This document shows positions 1 through 10,746 of a stretch of 64,000 bases of DNA, in pieces. Position 1 is the first letter of the stretch; each line of letters starts with the position of its first letter. The notes under the pieces were generated by a model. It did not search any database. It was given only the letters and a program-made list of their open reading frames with translations, and had not been told where the DNA came from. Source of the DNA: Anthracocystis setariae (Eukaryota; Basidiomycota; Ustilaginomycetes; Ustilaginales; Ustilaginaceae); the NCBI GenBank assembly GCA_928724745.1, contig CAKMXJ010000011.1, positions 62,001 through 126,000 on the forward strand, in the 5' to 3' direction. The position numbers and the translations under genes are program-made.

Positions 1-1586
1 TGATAGACCGCTTGAACCGGTATGGTGGCAGAAAGGAAAGTAGATGGAAACGTGTCCCAGCATGTTTGCCAGAGACGTCCTTGCCTGAGGATTTGGAGAG
101 GCTGAACCGCGCCAAAGGGCAAGGATCAGTGCGATGATCTCGGAGACGAGTTGTAAAGGCGTGGACATGCCCACATTCTGCCCTCGGAGTTGATGCGATA
201 GGTCGAGGTGGGGCTGGAACGCCGATGGTGCGGTATCTAAGAAGGATGCAAGGAGGACCGGATCGATCAGCGTGTAGAGTGCCAAGGCGGCGGACTGGCC
301 GTGAGAATAGGAGATGGTCGAGACGTTGAGTGGGCCAGTGTTTGATGCTGCGGGGATGGCCCTCTGCAAGGCGGCCAAAAGATCAGAAGAGTGCGCGGCT
401 TTGCCTGGTGTTGCATTCATATCCATCAGAGACGAGGGTAGACAATCTGACGATATCCAACCAGAGCACGAGCCTTCCCCTCCAGGCATGGCAGACGTAC
501 GGTGGACATCTTTGCTCCTTGTGCGCGAAATCAAGACCGACCGTGATGGAAGAGGGCCCGTGTGACGCCCAAGGACCTTCTGGAAATACTCGAATTCGGC
601 GGAGGACGAAAATGCGGGACGGAAGAACCAAGTTGGGCAGCCCGCCTCATCGGGATCATTCGAGTCATGACCGAGTGTTGAAGGCAAAGCATGGGCAAGG
701 AAGGTCCGGAGGGATTTGAGGATCAACAGCTTAGCACCGGGCGCCAAGTCGGTAGCCGTGGTGGAAGCGACCGTGCCCGATCTTTGTGTGATGCCAAGAA
801 GGTTCAGGTAGCAGTTCATGATTCTCTCTCCATGGGGCTGATGAGATGCACTGCTGGGTCCTGCTGCGCTCGACGAAGGGGTGCTACTGGATGCTGAGGC
901 GGCGGCAGAAGAGGAATTGGTCATGTTGAGGACAGCACGTTCCCATCCTGAGACAGAAACTTGAGGCAGGATTTCGAGGCAGACATCCAGCACGCGGATA
1001 GCATCCAATCGCACTTCGGGATAGATGTGACTGAGGGCCGAAGTAGTGAAGAGCACCAGTGTATTGTGGAAAGGCGCAAGGAGCTGGGAGGGGACCTGAG
1101 GTAACATCCAAGCTAAAAGGGATTGCAGCTGCTTGCGAACCGTTGCGTCATCATCGCCGATGCATCTGGAGAGTTCCGGTACCATCTGAGCTGCCGATGA
1201 CAGCATCAGGCTAGGGTGTAGAGCCAGGATTTCCCTGATACCTGCGACGGCATCTCGGCGTACGTTGGCCGAATAGTGACGAAGCTGGAGGGACAGATCA
1301 GCTACCGTCAGGTTGCGGGAATTGACCAGCTTGCCAGACTTGTCCGCGTTGATCGACTGTTGCGGAAGAGCGATGGTTCTAGCCTTGAACGAGACATCTG
1401 TAGCATTGTTGGCGACTTGCTTGCCCTTGCCAAGCTTGAGCTTGGTTTTCTGTTGTCAGTGATAGCAAGGCGATTCGACGGGGTCAGCATGGGTGGCAGA
1501 CAGCTGATTCTGGAGCGTCTCAATAGGAACAAGCTTACCTGAAAGTCTGCCTTCTTTTCCTTCTTCCTCTTCGATGCTTTGGGCAT
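1..1586 (-). CDS. IPI1: IPI1/TEX10-like pre-rRNA processing protein, 3' end cut by window edge
   Basis: Component of the Rix1 complex (with Rix1, Ipi3 and the AAA ATPase Rea1), which acts in the nucleolus and nucleoplasm on pre-60S particles and ITS2 removal. Exon 1 is 1539..1586 and reads MPKASKRKKEKKADFQ. Its donor GTAAGC pairs with an acceptor ending at 1450, and exon 2 runs from 1449 to the left edge with no stop. After the junction the protein reads KTKLKLGKGKQVANNATDVS, then an SLQLRHYSANVRRDAVAGI stretch. This is the family's N-terminal signature, followed by HEAT-like helices. The later part is Ser-rich and less conserved. About 499 residues are visible; the C terminus is missing. It diverges from the SDHAF1-like gene across about 285 bp. 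Family assignment is from motif memory; the intron is seen directly in the sequence. Confidence 0.85.
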
Positions 1587-1871
1587 GGTTGAGACGATGA
1601 TGTGGGGAGGTCAGCGGCGGTGGTGGTGGTACAGGAAAAGGTGTCAAAGTTGCAACGAACAACTTTCCGAAATTTTTGATCAAGAAGGGTCTTCGGTGTG
1701 GGTTTCGAATTCCGAATTCCGCGTTCCGAGGATGGTGATTGTGCGTGCAATGGTGGATGTGGAGAAGCTTTAGCTAAGGACCATGCACGTTTTCTTCCTT
1801 CACCTTATCCTCTGGCTTTCCGCACCTGACTTTTTTGCATCCTCTCCCTACTGCGGCCCGCCTGTTCCAGC

Positions 1872-2345
1872 ATGCCACCGGCAAGGAAGCTCACCGAAGC
1901 GCAAAAGGAGATTCTGGCCTTATACAGAAGGGGCCTCCGGATGATCAAGACGAAAGAACAGGTATGTCAATCTGCAATGTGTTGTCTACTTGCCCCGATC
2001 AAGAATCGGTTCACTGAATGATTTGCTTGTCTTCCTTTCAACATCCAGGAGCATCGAAGAGACTTCACCATCTACCTGCGCTACTTCTTCAAACATCCAT
2101 CATGGGGAGGCGGACTCAAGAGAAGAGACTTTGCTCAGATTGAATACATGCAGCGAAAGACAGCAAGGTTGCTCGAAACCACTTTCGAGCCCAAGTCGGT
2201 CAAACACATCAATCTTCCTAAAGATATCGAGAACGACATGCAACACCTTGGGCTGGCACATTGGAGAAGAGCCTTCCGTGCAGCAACTTCCCAGTCCGCA
2301 TCCTCCTCCTCCCAACACCCTCCTTCGCCAATATCTTCAACGTGA
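1872..2345 (+). CDS. LYR-motif protein, SDHAF1/Sdh6-like succinate dehydrogenase assembly factor
   Basis: Two exons, 1872..1961 and 2049..2345, give 128 residues. The intron has donor GTATGT and acceptor CCAG, and the frame is kept. The N terminus reads MPPARKLTEAQKEILALYRR with the LYR tripeptide at residues 17-19. An Arg-rich helix and GGLKRRDFAQIEYMQRK follow. This is the layout of SDHAF1 (Sdh6), a mitochondrial matrix factor that helps insert or protect the Fe-S subunit of complex II. The last ~25 residues are Ser/Gln/Pro-rich and probably disordered. The LYR family has many members, so another complex I or III assembly role is possible, but the R-RDF-IEYM-RK block favours SDHAF1. It converges with the eIF3b gene. 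Confidence 0.75.
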
Positions 2346-2729
2346 ACGGAGACAGATCTTCAACTTATCACTTAGAATGTATCTTTTACGATCATGTTTC
2401 CCTCCCAATACAATGATATGGCAAACAAGACACAACATAACAGGCTGCATGTTTCCTGTGTGGCACCGCACGAGCAGCGGCGAAAGGTCTTGACCAGAAT
2501 TTGGTTGATCTGGACCAACACGCGGAGGGCGTTCAGGCAAGAAGTATTGGTGGACGCATCCAGATTCACGACTCAAGCCTCTCGGCTTTCACACAAAAAT
2601 GCATTCGGAGCTCATGAATGTAGAATGCCAATAATGGTCAACAACAGCGAAGGCTGCAGACCTTGGAGAGACAGGAGTCGACAGCAATATGCTGTTCAAC
2701 CAAGCAAGAAGTGCTCAAACACTGGCCAG
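2346..2729. other. Convergent intergenic gap
   Basis: This gap holds the 3' ends of the SDHAF1-like gene (plus) and eIF3b (minus). No coding signal, repeat or structured RNA was recognised. Confidence 0.6.
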
Positions 2730-4967
2730 CTAGGAAAGCACCTCTTCAGTCTCCTCGATGATCTCCTCCATCCACTCCTGCACCTCCTCGGTGGCCTCTT
2801 CGGCGAGCTTCTTGGCATGGTCGACGCTCTGACCGATGGATTCGCGGCCGAGGTCCTCGCGAAGCTGCTCGAGATCGCGGCGGGTGCGCGCACGCCATGC
2901 CTTCCACTCTTCCAGGATGCGCTGGTACAGCTCGCGCTCGGCAGAGGCAAGGTTGGACTCCTCGGCGGCATCCTCCTCCTCGAACTGCTTGGAGTATTCT
3001 CGCAGGTTTTTGCGCACCTTCTTCTGGTCCTCCTTGGAGAGCAGAGTGCGCGGACGTGGGCGCCACAGGATCTGCTTGAATCGGTCCTGGATGTGCTTCT
3101 GCAGCTCTTGACCCTTGAAGTCCCAGATGGCGAAGCCGTTCTCGAGCGAATGGCGCCAAACCGAAGCCGAGGTGGCGACGTAGCGACCCGATGGATCCCA
3201 CTCGAGGTCAGTGATGCCGTAGTGCTCACCGGTCCCGATAAGCTTGACATCATCGGCAGGATCCGCGGAGGGGTTGCCCTGGCGGACCTCGTGCATAAAG
3301 TCAACATCGTACCACTCGAGGTCGAACTTTTGCGAGCTGCCGAGCGTAGCTACGACAATGTGGCGGCCGCGTGGCGACCAGAAGAGAGTGTTGACGGTCT
3401 TGTTGTCGAGCGTCTTGAGCAGACGGAAGTCGCCCTTGGGGTGAAGGTGGAAGAAATTGAGCTGGGTCTTGATGGTGATTCCCGGTGCCGGAGTGCCGAG
3501 CTGCGGGTCGTTGCTCGAGATGAGAGCAAAATGAGTGCCATGGGGTTCCCAGGCGAATGCGGTGACGGGGTCCTTGAGCTCGACGACCTCGACGGGGAAC
3601 TCCTTCTCGCGCATGCGGAAGATCTCGAGGTTGCAGAACATGGACTTTTTGGTTTTGGTGTGACGGTCCACCTTGACGCAAAGGTAGTCACCTTGTGGGT
3701 GCCAGTGAAGCTTGCAGTCCGATACGTTGAAGAGGTTCTTGGAACGAAGGATCGATCTCGATGGAATAGCCATGACGGTGACGCGGGCGGGCTGGTTGGC
3801 CACTTCGGGTTGCCAGTAGACGATCATGTTATCCCTTGCCTTTTTGTTGGGCTTGCCCGACTCGGCAGCCTCGCGATCCTTGTCACCCATCGGACACCAC
3901 TCGAAATCGACGACACCTTCGATCTTGATCGACTTTTTCTCGAGCAGACCCATGGAGGGGGTCTCGTATACACTGATGGCCTGACCAGGATTGAGACGAG
4001 CGCAGTACTTGTCATCGGGGCTCCACTTGAGGAAAGGCCAGGAGAAACCCTTGAGCTGACCAGCTTGACCGTTCTCGTCCTGGGGAACGGGGAAGGAACG
4101 CAAAAGGTGGCCGGTGCGGACCTCCCAGACAGCGATGCGGTTGCCCTCGTCTTCAGGACCAAAGAACTGAGGACCGATGGGAGCGTTGTCGGGGACCTGG
4201 ATGGGCTCGTGCGACCACGTGACCATGTACTTTTCGCTGGGAGAAAAGTCGACAAGACGCGCACCGGGGTGGGCGAATCGCATGAAACGCTCGCACGAAG
4301 GGCCGCCCCAAATCTGGATACCCTGGCGATGGAAAGTGGTGAGGAAGGTGCCAAGAGGAGACCACTGGACGTAGCTCTCTGTCCAACGAGGGCGGCTGTG
4401 CTCGACCTGAGGGTCGGAAGAGCGGTTGTGCCATGCAATTTCGACATCGTCGCCACGGCAGATGACAAGCTGGTCGCGGCCATTTGCATCTGCGAGCCAA
4501 GAGCGAAGGTGCTCACGAGGCTTGAACTCCTCGTCGGCGGGTTCGACGTATTGTTCCGAGAGGTTGGCGTACTTTTCGACGTCGGTGAAGCGGTGGACGG
4601 AGAAACGGTGCTTCTTGTCAAAGGCGTACCCGTCCATCTGTCGGATAGCCTGAGCGGCATCTTCGGCCGAAGCCATCTCGACGAAAAGGTAACCTTTGGA
4701 CTCGCCATCGTCGCCATAGGAGATGTGCATGCCTTGAGTGGCGATGTCGATGCCAGCGTGAGTCTTGAAACGCTTCTGAATGGTCTCGAAGAGCTTCTGC
4801 TGACGAGCTTCGGTGATGGTAGGGACACCGTCGATGACGATCATATCATCGAGACCCTCGTCAAACTTGACCGAGTACTTTTGTTCAATGTCGGAAAAGT
4901 CGATGTCGGCATCGTCGATAAAGTCGATGTTATCGACGCCGTTTGTGATATCGTCCACGCTGGGCAT
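2730..4967 (-). CDS. PRT1: Translation initiation factor eIF3 subunit b (Prt1)
   Basis: Scaffold subunit of eIF3, acting on the 40S ribosome in the cytoplasm during scanning. The chosen ATG at 4967 starts MPSVDDITNGVDNIDFIDDA and gives 745 residues, close to the family norm. The frame stays open upstream to 5222 but without an ATG. An RRM lies near residues 40-125, with an RNP2-like MIVIDGVP (42-49) and an RNP1-like KGYLFVEM (91-98). It is followed by a long WD40-like beta-propeller containing repeated W-SP and WDP blocks. A Glu-rich C-terminal helix ends EEIIEETEEVLS and is the expected site for eIF3i/g binding. No intron is seen. It shares a 959-bp divergent promoter region with SPB1. Confidence 0.96.
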   Translation of the reverse strand: MPSVDDITNGVDNIDFIDDADIDFSDIEQKYSVKFDEGLDDMIVIDGVPTITEARQQKLFETIQKRFKTHAGIDIATQGMHISYGDDGESKGYLFVEMASAEDAAQAIRQMDGYAFDKKHRFSVHRFTDVEKYANLSEQYVEPADEEFKPREHLRSWLADANGRDQLVICRGDDVEIAWHNRSSDPQVEHSRPRWTESYVQWSPLGTFLTTFHRQGIQIWGGPSCERFMRFAHPGARLVDFSPSEKYMVTWSHEPIQVPDNAPIGPQFFGPEDEGNRIAVWEVRTGHLLRSFPVPQDENGQAGQLKGFSWPFLKWSPDDKYCARLNPGQAISVYETPSMGLLEKKSIKIEGVVDFEWCPMGDKDREAAESGKPNKKARDNMIVYWQPEVANQPARVTVMAIPSRSILRSKNLFNVSDCKLHWHPQGDYLCVKVDRHTKTKKSMFCNLEIFRMREKEFPVEVVELKDPVTAFAWEPHGTHFALISSNDPQLGTPAPGITIKTQLNFFHLHPKGDFRLLKTLDNKTVNTLFWSPRGRHIVVATLGSSQKFDLEWYDVDFMHEVRQGNPSADPADDVKLIGTGEHYGITDLEWDPSGRYVATSASVWRHSLENGFAIWDFKGQELQKHIQDRFKQILWRPRPRTLLSKEDQKKVRKNLREYSKQFEEEDAAEESNLASAERELYQRILEEWKAWRARTRRDLEQLREDLGRESIGQSVDHAKKLAEEATEEVQEWMEEIIEETEEVLS

Positions 4968-5926
4968 CTTGGACAGCGGAGAAAGTGGTGGTAGACGGCT
5001 GAGACGAGACTGATTCGACCAAACACACCCGAAACACTGCTTTAACCAAAGGTGCGCTTGTCGAGAATCGAGCGGGTTATCGGCCAAGGCGAAGACGAAA
5101 CGACGGACCGGCCGATCTGATGCAAGAACTGGGTCTATACGACCTTTTTGAAACGAATTAGTGAGAAAAGGTGATGCGACAGGTAGAAGAAGAAAAGAAT
5201 GACAAACGATAGCGAGAAACAAGTCTTGCTGCTGCTGCTGCTGCTGCTGCTTGCTTCGGGAGGGGACCGACTGCTGAAACGAGTGTCAGTTGTCGCTTGC
5301 GTGTGTGAGGGGAAAGCTCGATTGCTGCCTGCTGCTGCGGAGGTCTTTTTCTTTTTTTTTTTTCTTCTTCACCTCGAGTTTCCAAGTGCTGTGCTCTCTT
5401 TCTGTGTCGTGTCTGCCCTTTCTTCTCGGTGTGGTGAAATTGAAATTGTTGCAGCTGATTCAAGTCAAAAGCACATAAGAAGAACCACTTGAATTGAAAC
5501 GATTGGCTTTCCTAGTCAACGCGAAAAGTCGAGACGTACAATCATTAAAATTGAGTGAATGAGCCCTTTCGCTGCGCGTCGAAAACGCAGACCGACCGAC
5601 CACTCGGCAGTTGGCGCTTGTGTCGTGCGATAGATATGTAAAACGACATTCAGGGTCCTGCTCAAACAATAATTTCAAGCAGCCACACAAGAAGCGGCTG
5701 ATGACCCAAAAAATTCCAAATTTTGCAACGAGAGAAAAAGGTTTTCGGTCTAGCCGAGAGCAGCCTCAAGGCGTGGGTTTTTCTTTTTTGAATTGCTCGC
5801 ATTCTGTCACGGCTCAGCCGATGATGATGATGATGATGATGATTGAGTTGAGTCGAGTCGGCGGTTGACCACCTTGCTGATCATCCACATCCTGCAAAGC
5901 GCTTTTTACACCATCGCTCGTTCAAG
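4968..5926. promoter_or_regulatory. Divergent promoter region between eIF3b and SPB1
   Basis: A 959-bp spacer separates two divergent growth-related genes. It contains a (CTG)7-8 run at 5228-5250 (CAG on the eIF3b sense strand), a T-rich tract near 5346-5370 and an (ATG)7 run at 5821-5842, about 85 bp before the SPB1 start. No TATA box is obvious. Its role as a shared promoter is inferred from position only. Confidence 0.5.
5228..5250. repeat. (CTG)n triplet repeat between eIF3b and SPB1
   Basis: Seven to eight units. They read as CAG on the eIF3b sense strand, ~260 bp before its ATG. Confidence 0.9.
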
Positions 5927-8695
5927 ATGGGTAAGAAGCAGCAGAAGAAGACGGCCAAGGGTCGTCTGGACAAGTTCTACTGGCTGGCCAAGGAACAAGG
6001 TTATCGCTCGCGTGCCGCCTTCAAGCTTGTTCAGCTCAACAAAAAGTACAACTTCCTCGAAAAGGCACGATGCTGTATCGATCTCTGTGCCGCTCCAGGC
6101 GGTTGGCTCCAAGTGGCTTCCAAGTACATGCCTCCTAACTCGCTCATTGTTGGCGTCGATCTCGTCCCCATCAAACCTATTCCGAGGACCATCACCTTTG
6201 CCGAAGATATCAACTCGTACAAGTGCAGAGACCAGCTTCGTCAGATCATGAAGGACTGGAAGGCCGACATTGTCGTTCACGACGGTGCTCCCAACGTCGG
6301 TACCGCCTGGGTCCAGGATGCATATGCCCAGTCCGAACTCACACTCCAGTCTTTGCGCCTTGCCGTCGAGTTCCTCAATGCCGGAGGCACCTTTGTCACC
6401 AAGGTCTTCCGTTCCAAGGACTACAACAACCTTCTTTGGGTCTTCAACCAGCTTTTCAAGAAAGTCGAGGCGACCAAACCCTCGTCTTCTCGTAACGTAT
6501 CCGCCGAGATCTTCGTCGTCTGCCAAGGCTACAAGAACCCTGCACGCATCGATCCCAAGTTTCTCGACCCGCGCCACGTCTTCAAGGAGCTTGACCCAGC
6601 AGCTCTCGCAGAGCAGCAAGATCAGCAAGCGGGTGTCCCCCTCAGTCTCAAGGGAACCTCCGCCGGAAATGCTCACGCCAACGTCTTTGAACCCAAGAAG
6701 GTCCGCAAACACCGTGAAGGTTACGCCGATGGAGATTATACCCTTTTCCACTCCCTCGACGCCATCGACTTTATCAAGGGCCAAGATGTCATCGGCATGC
6801 TCGGTTCGTACAACCAGATCTCCTTCAAGACGGACGAGAGCAAAAAGCTGCTCGAGATGCCCGATACCACCGACGAGATGCGCGAAAATTGCTCCGATCT
6901 CAAAGTCCTCGGCAAGAAGGACTTCCGCAACCTCATGAACTGGCGCAAGGAAGTGCGATTGGCACTCGGCCTCGACCTGCCAAAATCCAAGCAAAAGCAA
7001 CTTGAAGAGCAGACCGAAGTTGTTGAAGTCGAGGAACTCGACGAGGATGACCAGATCGATGACGAGCTGGCTCGACTCAACGAGGAAGCTGCCAGGAAGG
7101 CACGCAAGGAGAGGCGCCGCAAAAATGAGCTTCGACAGAAAAAGATTCTCAAGATGCAGCTCCAAATGACAACCCCGCTCGATATCGGCATGGATGTCAT
7201 GGACGATCAGCTCGGGGCCGGCAACGACGATATCTTCGAGATTGGCTCCGGTGAGCGAGTGTCGAAGAAGGCTCTCATACAGCAAGCCGATCTCACCGAT
7301 GACGAGAGCGAGACCATCGTCAGCTCGCACGGCACGGACGACGAGGATCCCGAAGCGCGTGCAAAGCGTCTCGACGCCGAGATGGACGCTCTCTACGACG
7401 AATTCAAGCAGAAGCAGTCCGAACGTGACGCCAAGTTCCGCGCAAGGGAAGCCCGTCTCAAAGATGCCAAGAACGAATCTTGGCATGGTATCAAGGACGA
7501 CGAGGACGACGAGGACGATGAAGCCAATATGAGCGATGAAAGCGAAGGAGGCTATGATCTGGTTCAAAGGCGAAAGGAACAGGAGGAGACATTCGATACG
7601 GACGACGAAGAGGACGAGGAGGATGAGCGGCTCGAGCGCCAGGTCGTGCAGCAGAGCAACAAGAGAAAGCGCGACGCCGTCGCTGCCGCATCCGTTCCAG
7701 AGGACGTCGACGTCGTTGGCCCTGCCAAGCCCGCGAAACGCTCCCTTGTCAACAGCCTTGTCAGCGATGCAGCGCTCAACGCACAACAGAGCCGCGAAGC
7801 TTCCATCTGGTTCGACAACCCCTTGTTCAAGGACCTCGACCTCGATCCTTCAACTGAGCACGAGGCCCAAGAAGATGTCGAAGATGATTGGCAGGATGCC
7901 GAGGAGGATCAGGAAATGGACAGCGACGACGATCAGTCGAGTTCCGGTTCCGGCAGCGATGAAGAGGAAGATGACTTTGAAGTCGTTCCTCAAGATCAAG
8001 AGGAAGATGCGATTCCAGACGACGAATGGGATCTGGATGGTGAAGACGAAGAAGCAGGCAAGCAGAAGCGGATCAGAGATCACGGTCTGGCCACAGCCGA
8101 AGCAGTAGCGCTGGCTCAAGCGTTGGTCAATCGAAAGATGACCAAGGAAGACCTCATGGATCAGGGATTCTCCAAGCACAACTTTGTCGACAAAGACGGT
8201 CTTCCTACTTGGTTCCTCGATGACGAGCAGAAGCACTACAAAGCCAACATTCCGATCACCAAGGAAGCCATCCAGGCGCTTCGCGAGCGGCAACGAGCTC
8301 TCGATGCGCGTCCGATCAAGAAGATTGCGGAAGCCAAGGCACGAAAGAAGATGCGTGCGCTCCGACGTTTGGAGAAAGCGCAAAAGAAGGCTGAGACGAT
8401 CAACGAAAACGAGGATATCACGGAAAAGGAGAAGTCCAGCACCATCAACAAATTGTTGGCCAAGTCGGTCAAGGGCGGACAGAAGAAGAAGGAAGTGCAA
8501 CTCGTGGTGGCCAGGGGTGTCAACCGAGGTCTCAAGGGCCGACCGAAGGGCACCAAGGGACGTTACAAAATGGTGGATCCTCGCATGAAGAAGGAGCTTC
8601 GAGCCTTCAAGAGGAAGGCAAAGCGAGACGGCAAGAAGCTCGGCTCTTCGAACAGCAAGCCAAGAGTGGCAAAGGGTTACGGTCCCCGCAACTGA
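5927..8695 (+). CDS. SPB1: SPB1 rRNA 2'-O-methyltransferase
   Basis: AdoMet-dependent nucleolar methyltransferase that modifies the large-subunit rRNA A-loop and is needed for pre-60S maturation. 922 residues, one exon, start MGKKQQKKTAKGRLDKFYWL. An N-terminal FtsJ/RrmJ domain carries the SAM loop DLCAAPGGW (52-60) and the K-D-K-E tetrad, read as K33, D119 (VVHDG), K159 (FVTKVF) and E195. A central domain and long acidic tracts (runs of D/E around 500-550 and 640-720) follow. A basic C-terminal Spb1 domain ends KPRVAKGYGPRN. Length and layout match yeast and human (FTSJ3) proteins. It converges with the TMEM115-like gene across 307 bp. Confidence 0.97.
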   Translation: MGKKQQKKTAKGRLDKFYWLAKEQGYRSRAAFKLVQLNKKYNFLEKARCCIDLCAAPGGWLQVASKYMPPNSLIVGVDLVPIKPIPRTITFAEDINSYKCRDQLRQIMKDWKADIVVHDGAPNVGTAWVQDAYAQSELTLQSLRLAVEFLNAGGTFVTKVFRSKDYNNLLWVFNQLFKKVEATKPSSSRNVSAEIFVVCQGYKNPARIDPKFLDPRHVFKELDPAALAEQQDQQAGVPLSLKGTSAGNAHANVFEPKKVRKHREGYADGDYTLFHSLDAIDFIKGQDVIGMLGSYNQISFKTDESKKLLEMPDTTDEMRENCSDLKVLGKKDFRNLMNWRKEVRLALGLDLPKSKQKQLEEQTEVVEVEELDEDDQIDDELARLNEEAARKARKERRRKNELRQKKILKMQLQMTTPLDIGMDVMDDQLGAGNDDIFEIGSGERVSKKALIQQADLTDDESETIVSSHGTDDEDPEARAKRLDAEMDALYDEFKQKQSERDAKFRAREARLKDAKNESWHGIKDDEDDEDDEANMSDESEGGYDLVQRRKEQEETFDTDDEEDEEDERLERQVVQQSNKRKRDAVAAASVPEDVDVVGPAKPAKRSLVNSLVSDAALNAQQSREASIWFDNPLFKDLDLDPSTEHEAQEDVEDDWQDAEEDQEMDSDDDQSSSGSGSDEEEDDFEVVPQDQEEDAIPDDEWDLDGEDEEAGKQKRIRDHGLATAEAVALAQALVNRKMTKEDLMDQGFSKHNFVDKDGLPTWFLDDEQKHYKANIPITKEAIQALRERQRALDARPIKKIAEAKARKKMRALRRLEKAQKKAETINENEDITEKEKSSTINKLLAKSVKGGQKKKEVQLVVARGVNRGLKGRPKGTKGRYKMVDPRMKKELRAFKRKAKRDGKKLGSSNSKPRVAKGYGPRN

Positions 8696-9002
8696 TTGCA
8701 ACGAACCGCTTCAGCATACTTTTCTCCTCTTGCATATGGCTTGCGCTCGACCACAGTTCCTTTCCTCTCCTGCTCGCATCTACTATTCACTTGTACACCA
8801 ACGTCTCTGCATCAATCCTTACTTTTGCGACTGTCTTGATCGTTTCTCATGTTCTGGCTCTGGTGGTTCGCAACACGGGACCGAAACGATGCTGCGCCGC
8901 TGCGGGTGTTTGACTGGCTGTATGTTTGTCGTGAAGGATGTGAATTCCGTGATGCTATTCAGACCGAATCGGTGTGTTCTACAAGGGCGCTTGGAAACGC
9001 GT
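8696..9002. other. Convergent intergenic gap
   Basis: 3' regions of SPB1 (plus) and the TMEM115-like gene (minus). Nothing further was recognised. Confidence 0.5.
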
Positions 9003-10127
9003 TCAAGCTTGCTTAGCGGGAGCGTCGACGGAAGGCGAATCTTCCGAAGGAGCCTCAAAGACCACTGTTGGGATTGGAACGGATGTGGCGCTTGCTGTAG
9101 AAGCTTCAAGCGGTGCGGTGGATGTATCTTTCTTGGCCGACGAGCCAGATGATTTGGTGGAATCCGAGCGCGAAAGCTGTGCCGAGCGAGATGCAGATGT
9201 CTTGTTGGCAGAGAGGCGCTGATCGAGAGCTTTGAGCGCCATGGCACGACGACGCTCAGCTTCGGCCCGCGCGCTACCGGCCTGGACAGCGCCGCCATTG
9301 AAATTGCCCGACTCGAGGTCGGCATAATCTCCGCCCGTCCATGGCTGCACGATCCTGAGCCTGACGAAAAGGTCGAACAGCGTTGTCGAGATGAACTGCA
9401 CTGGCTTGTGAGCGATGGGAGGGAACCAGTTGACAAAGGCGAAAGCCTCGCTTCGATCACCTCTGAAGCCAGACTCGTTGACCTTGAAGAATCGCAAGTA
9501 GGCCCACGAGATGAGCCAGCCGAACTGGATCAGAATCCACGGTGATGTGTAGCCGATGAGGCACATGACGTTGCTGACAGTGACATAGAGCATGGGAAGA
9601 TCCTTGACTCTGAGCTTGACGGCGCCGCTGAGCACCTGTACTTGATGCTCTGGAATCAACTGCGTAAAGGCGACGAGGAAAGCGGTCTGCAAGGCTTGCA
9701 AACCGTGGAACTGGATCGCCCAGATCAAAACCTCTTTGCGGAAGACGCCGAACAAGAGAAGCTGGAGCGCCCATGCGATGATGTTGCTTGCGACCAGCAC
9801 AACTACGGAGAACTTGATGAGCTCAGCAGCGCCCCACTGACGTTCCAGATACCTTGCGGCTAGAGGAAGAGATACGATCGAGACCAAGAACTCGAGAACG
9901 GACGACTCGCAAAAGCTTGCTGTGATAAGAGTCCATGGGAACCAAAAGCTAGCGCCGGGTACGATTACGAGCCATGGAAACTGTACTGCGCTCGCTGTGC
10001 CGAAACCAGATCCTGTGCGTAGACGCAAAAGAAAGAGCAGGGTTGTGAATGCTAAGAGCGCTGCTGTCAGAAGTCTGGTTGCCGGTGGGACATTCTGTAG
10101 AAGCGTCGAAAGCGAAAAGACCGCCAT
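9003..10127 (-). CDS. TMEM115/DUF1751 rhomboid-like Golgi membrane protein
   Basis: Multi-pass membrane protein of the TMEM115 (DUF1751) family, whose human member is a Golgi protein linked to retrograde traffic. The ATG at 10127 (MAVFSLSTLLQNVPPATRLL) has A at -3 and G at +4 and gives 374 residues. The upstream extension of the frame has no ATG. Hydrophobic segments lie around residues 15-35, 50-75, 80-100, 110-135, 150-170 and 185-210. They include FWFPWTLITASFCESSVLEF and a Y-ERQWG-EL block typical of the family. The last ~120 residues are Ala/Ser-rich and cytosolic in style. There is no rhomboid catalytic GxSG, as expected for this inactive family. Confidence is good for family and moderate for function. 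Confidence 0.85.
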   Translation of the reverse strand: MAVFSLSTLLQNVPPATRLLTAALLAFTTLLFLLRLRTGSGFGTASAVQFPWLVIVPGASFWFPWTLITASFCESSVLEFLVSIVSLPLAARYLERQWGAAELIKFSVVVLVASNIIAWALQLLLFGVFRKEVLIWAIQFHGLQALQTAFLVAFTQLIPEHQVQVLSGAVKLRVKDLPMLYVTVSNVMCLIGYTSPWILIQFGWLISWAYLRFFKVNESGFRGDRSEAFAFVNWFPPIAHKPVQFISTTLFDLFVRLRIVQPWTGGDYADLESGNFNGGAVQAGSARAEAERRRAMALKALDQRLSANKTSASRSAQLSRSDSTKSSGSSAKKDTSTAPLEASTASATSVPIPTVVFEAPSEDSPSVDAPAKQA

Positions 10128-10549
10128 GGTTGTCGACCGCTTGGGTTGATCGGTTTGTGTGGTGGCAAGCGATAGTGGTTGAATGGCGATCGTGCTGACG
10201 ATGATGGCGGATGGTGTGTCAAGAGTCAAAGAGGCTCAGTTGGCCCAAGATTGGCGTGATTTCGATGAGACCAACAAACTCGGGGCTTCCGATTTTTTTT
10301 GTCGGTGTGCTTTGCTGCTCGGGTCGCGGATCCAAACGCACGCGCATCGATGTCTTGAATTTGGCTCGAGATAGAAAAAAACTGTCAACTGTTTGAGCTC
10401 TAACATTTTTCACTTGTTGAAAATCTACACTCTATCTAAGGCTTGATGAGTGTCCGGCTGAAAGGGTCGCATTTCAACCCGAAGCGATTTCAGAAAAGAA
10501 ACCGAGTGTAGCGTGAAATGCACAAATCACAACAGCACCGCACCAGCGC

Positions 10550-10581
<32 letters not shown>

Positions 10582-10746
10582 CTGCCCCAGCTTTGCCTAG
10601 CTTTGGCTCGCCGCCGCACTCGGCTCATTCTTGTGATTGCTTGCTGTCTGTGCACAAATCGATTGTTCGATCCTTGCTCTCCGAACCAGAACCACCACCA
10701 CCACCACCACCACCATCATCATCCTCATCCTCATCCCACGCCAACA
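10128..10746. promoter_or_regulatory. Divergent promoter/leader region, TMEM115-like and PEX11
   Basis: A 619-bp spacer. It holds a (CAG)9-10 run at 10551-10579 and a CCA/TCA-rich run near 10690-10735, both just upstream of the PEX11 ATG. An out-of-frame ATG at 10518 opens a 101-codon ORF that overlaps the PEX11 start. Whether it lies within the mRNA is unknown. Confidence 0.45.
10551..10579. repeat. (CAG)n triplet repeat in the PEX11 leader
   Basis: Nine to ten CAG units, ~170 bp before the PEX11 ATG. Seen directly. Confidence 0.9.

Noticed and set aside
2394..4994. 866-codon plus-strand open frame opposite eIF3b
   Set aside because: It is a shadow of the eIF3b gene: no family resemblance, and GC-rich codons suppress stops on the opposite strand.
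4968..5222. N-terminal extension of the eIF3b frame
   Set aside because: It has no ATG; the extension is a hydrophobic and basic leader read-through. The same reasoning was applied to UTP17, TMEM115-like, CWC25, acid phosphatase and isocitrate lyase.
5906..7786. 626-codon minus-strand open frame opposite SPB1
   Set aside because: Antisense shadow; its hydrophobic composition mirrors the acidic and charged SPB1 codons.
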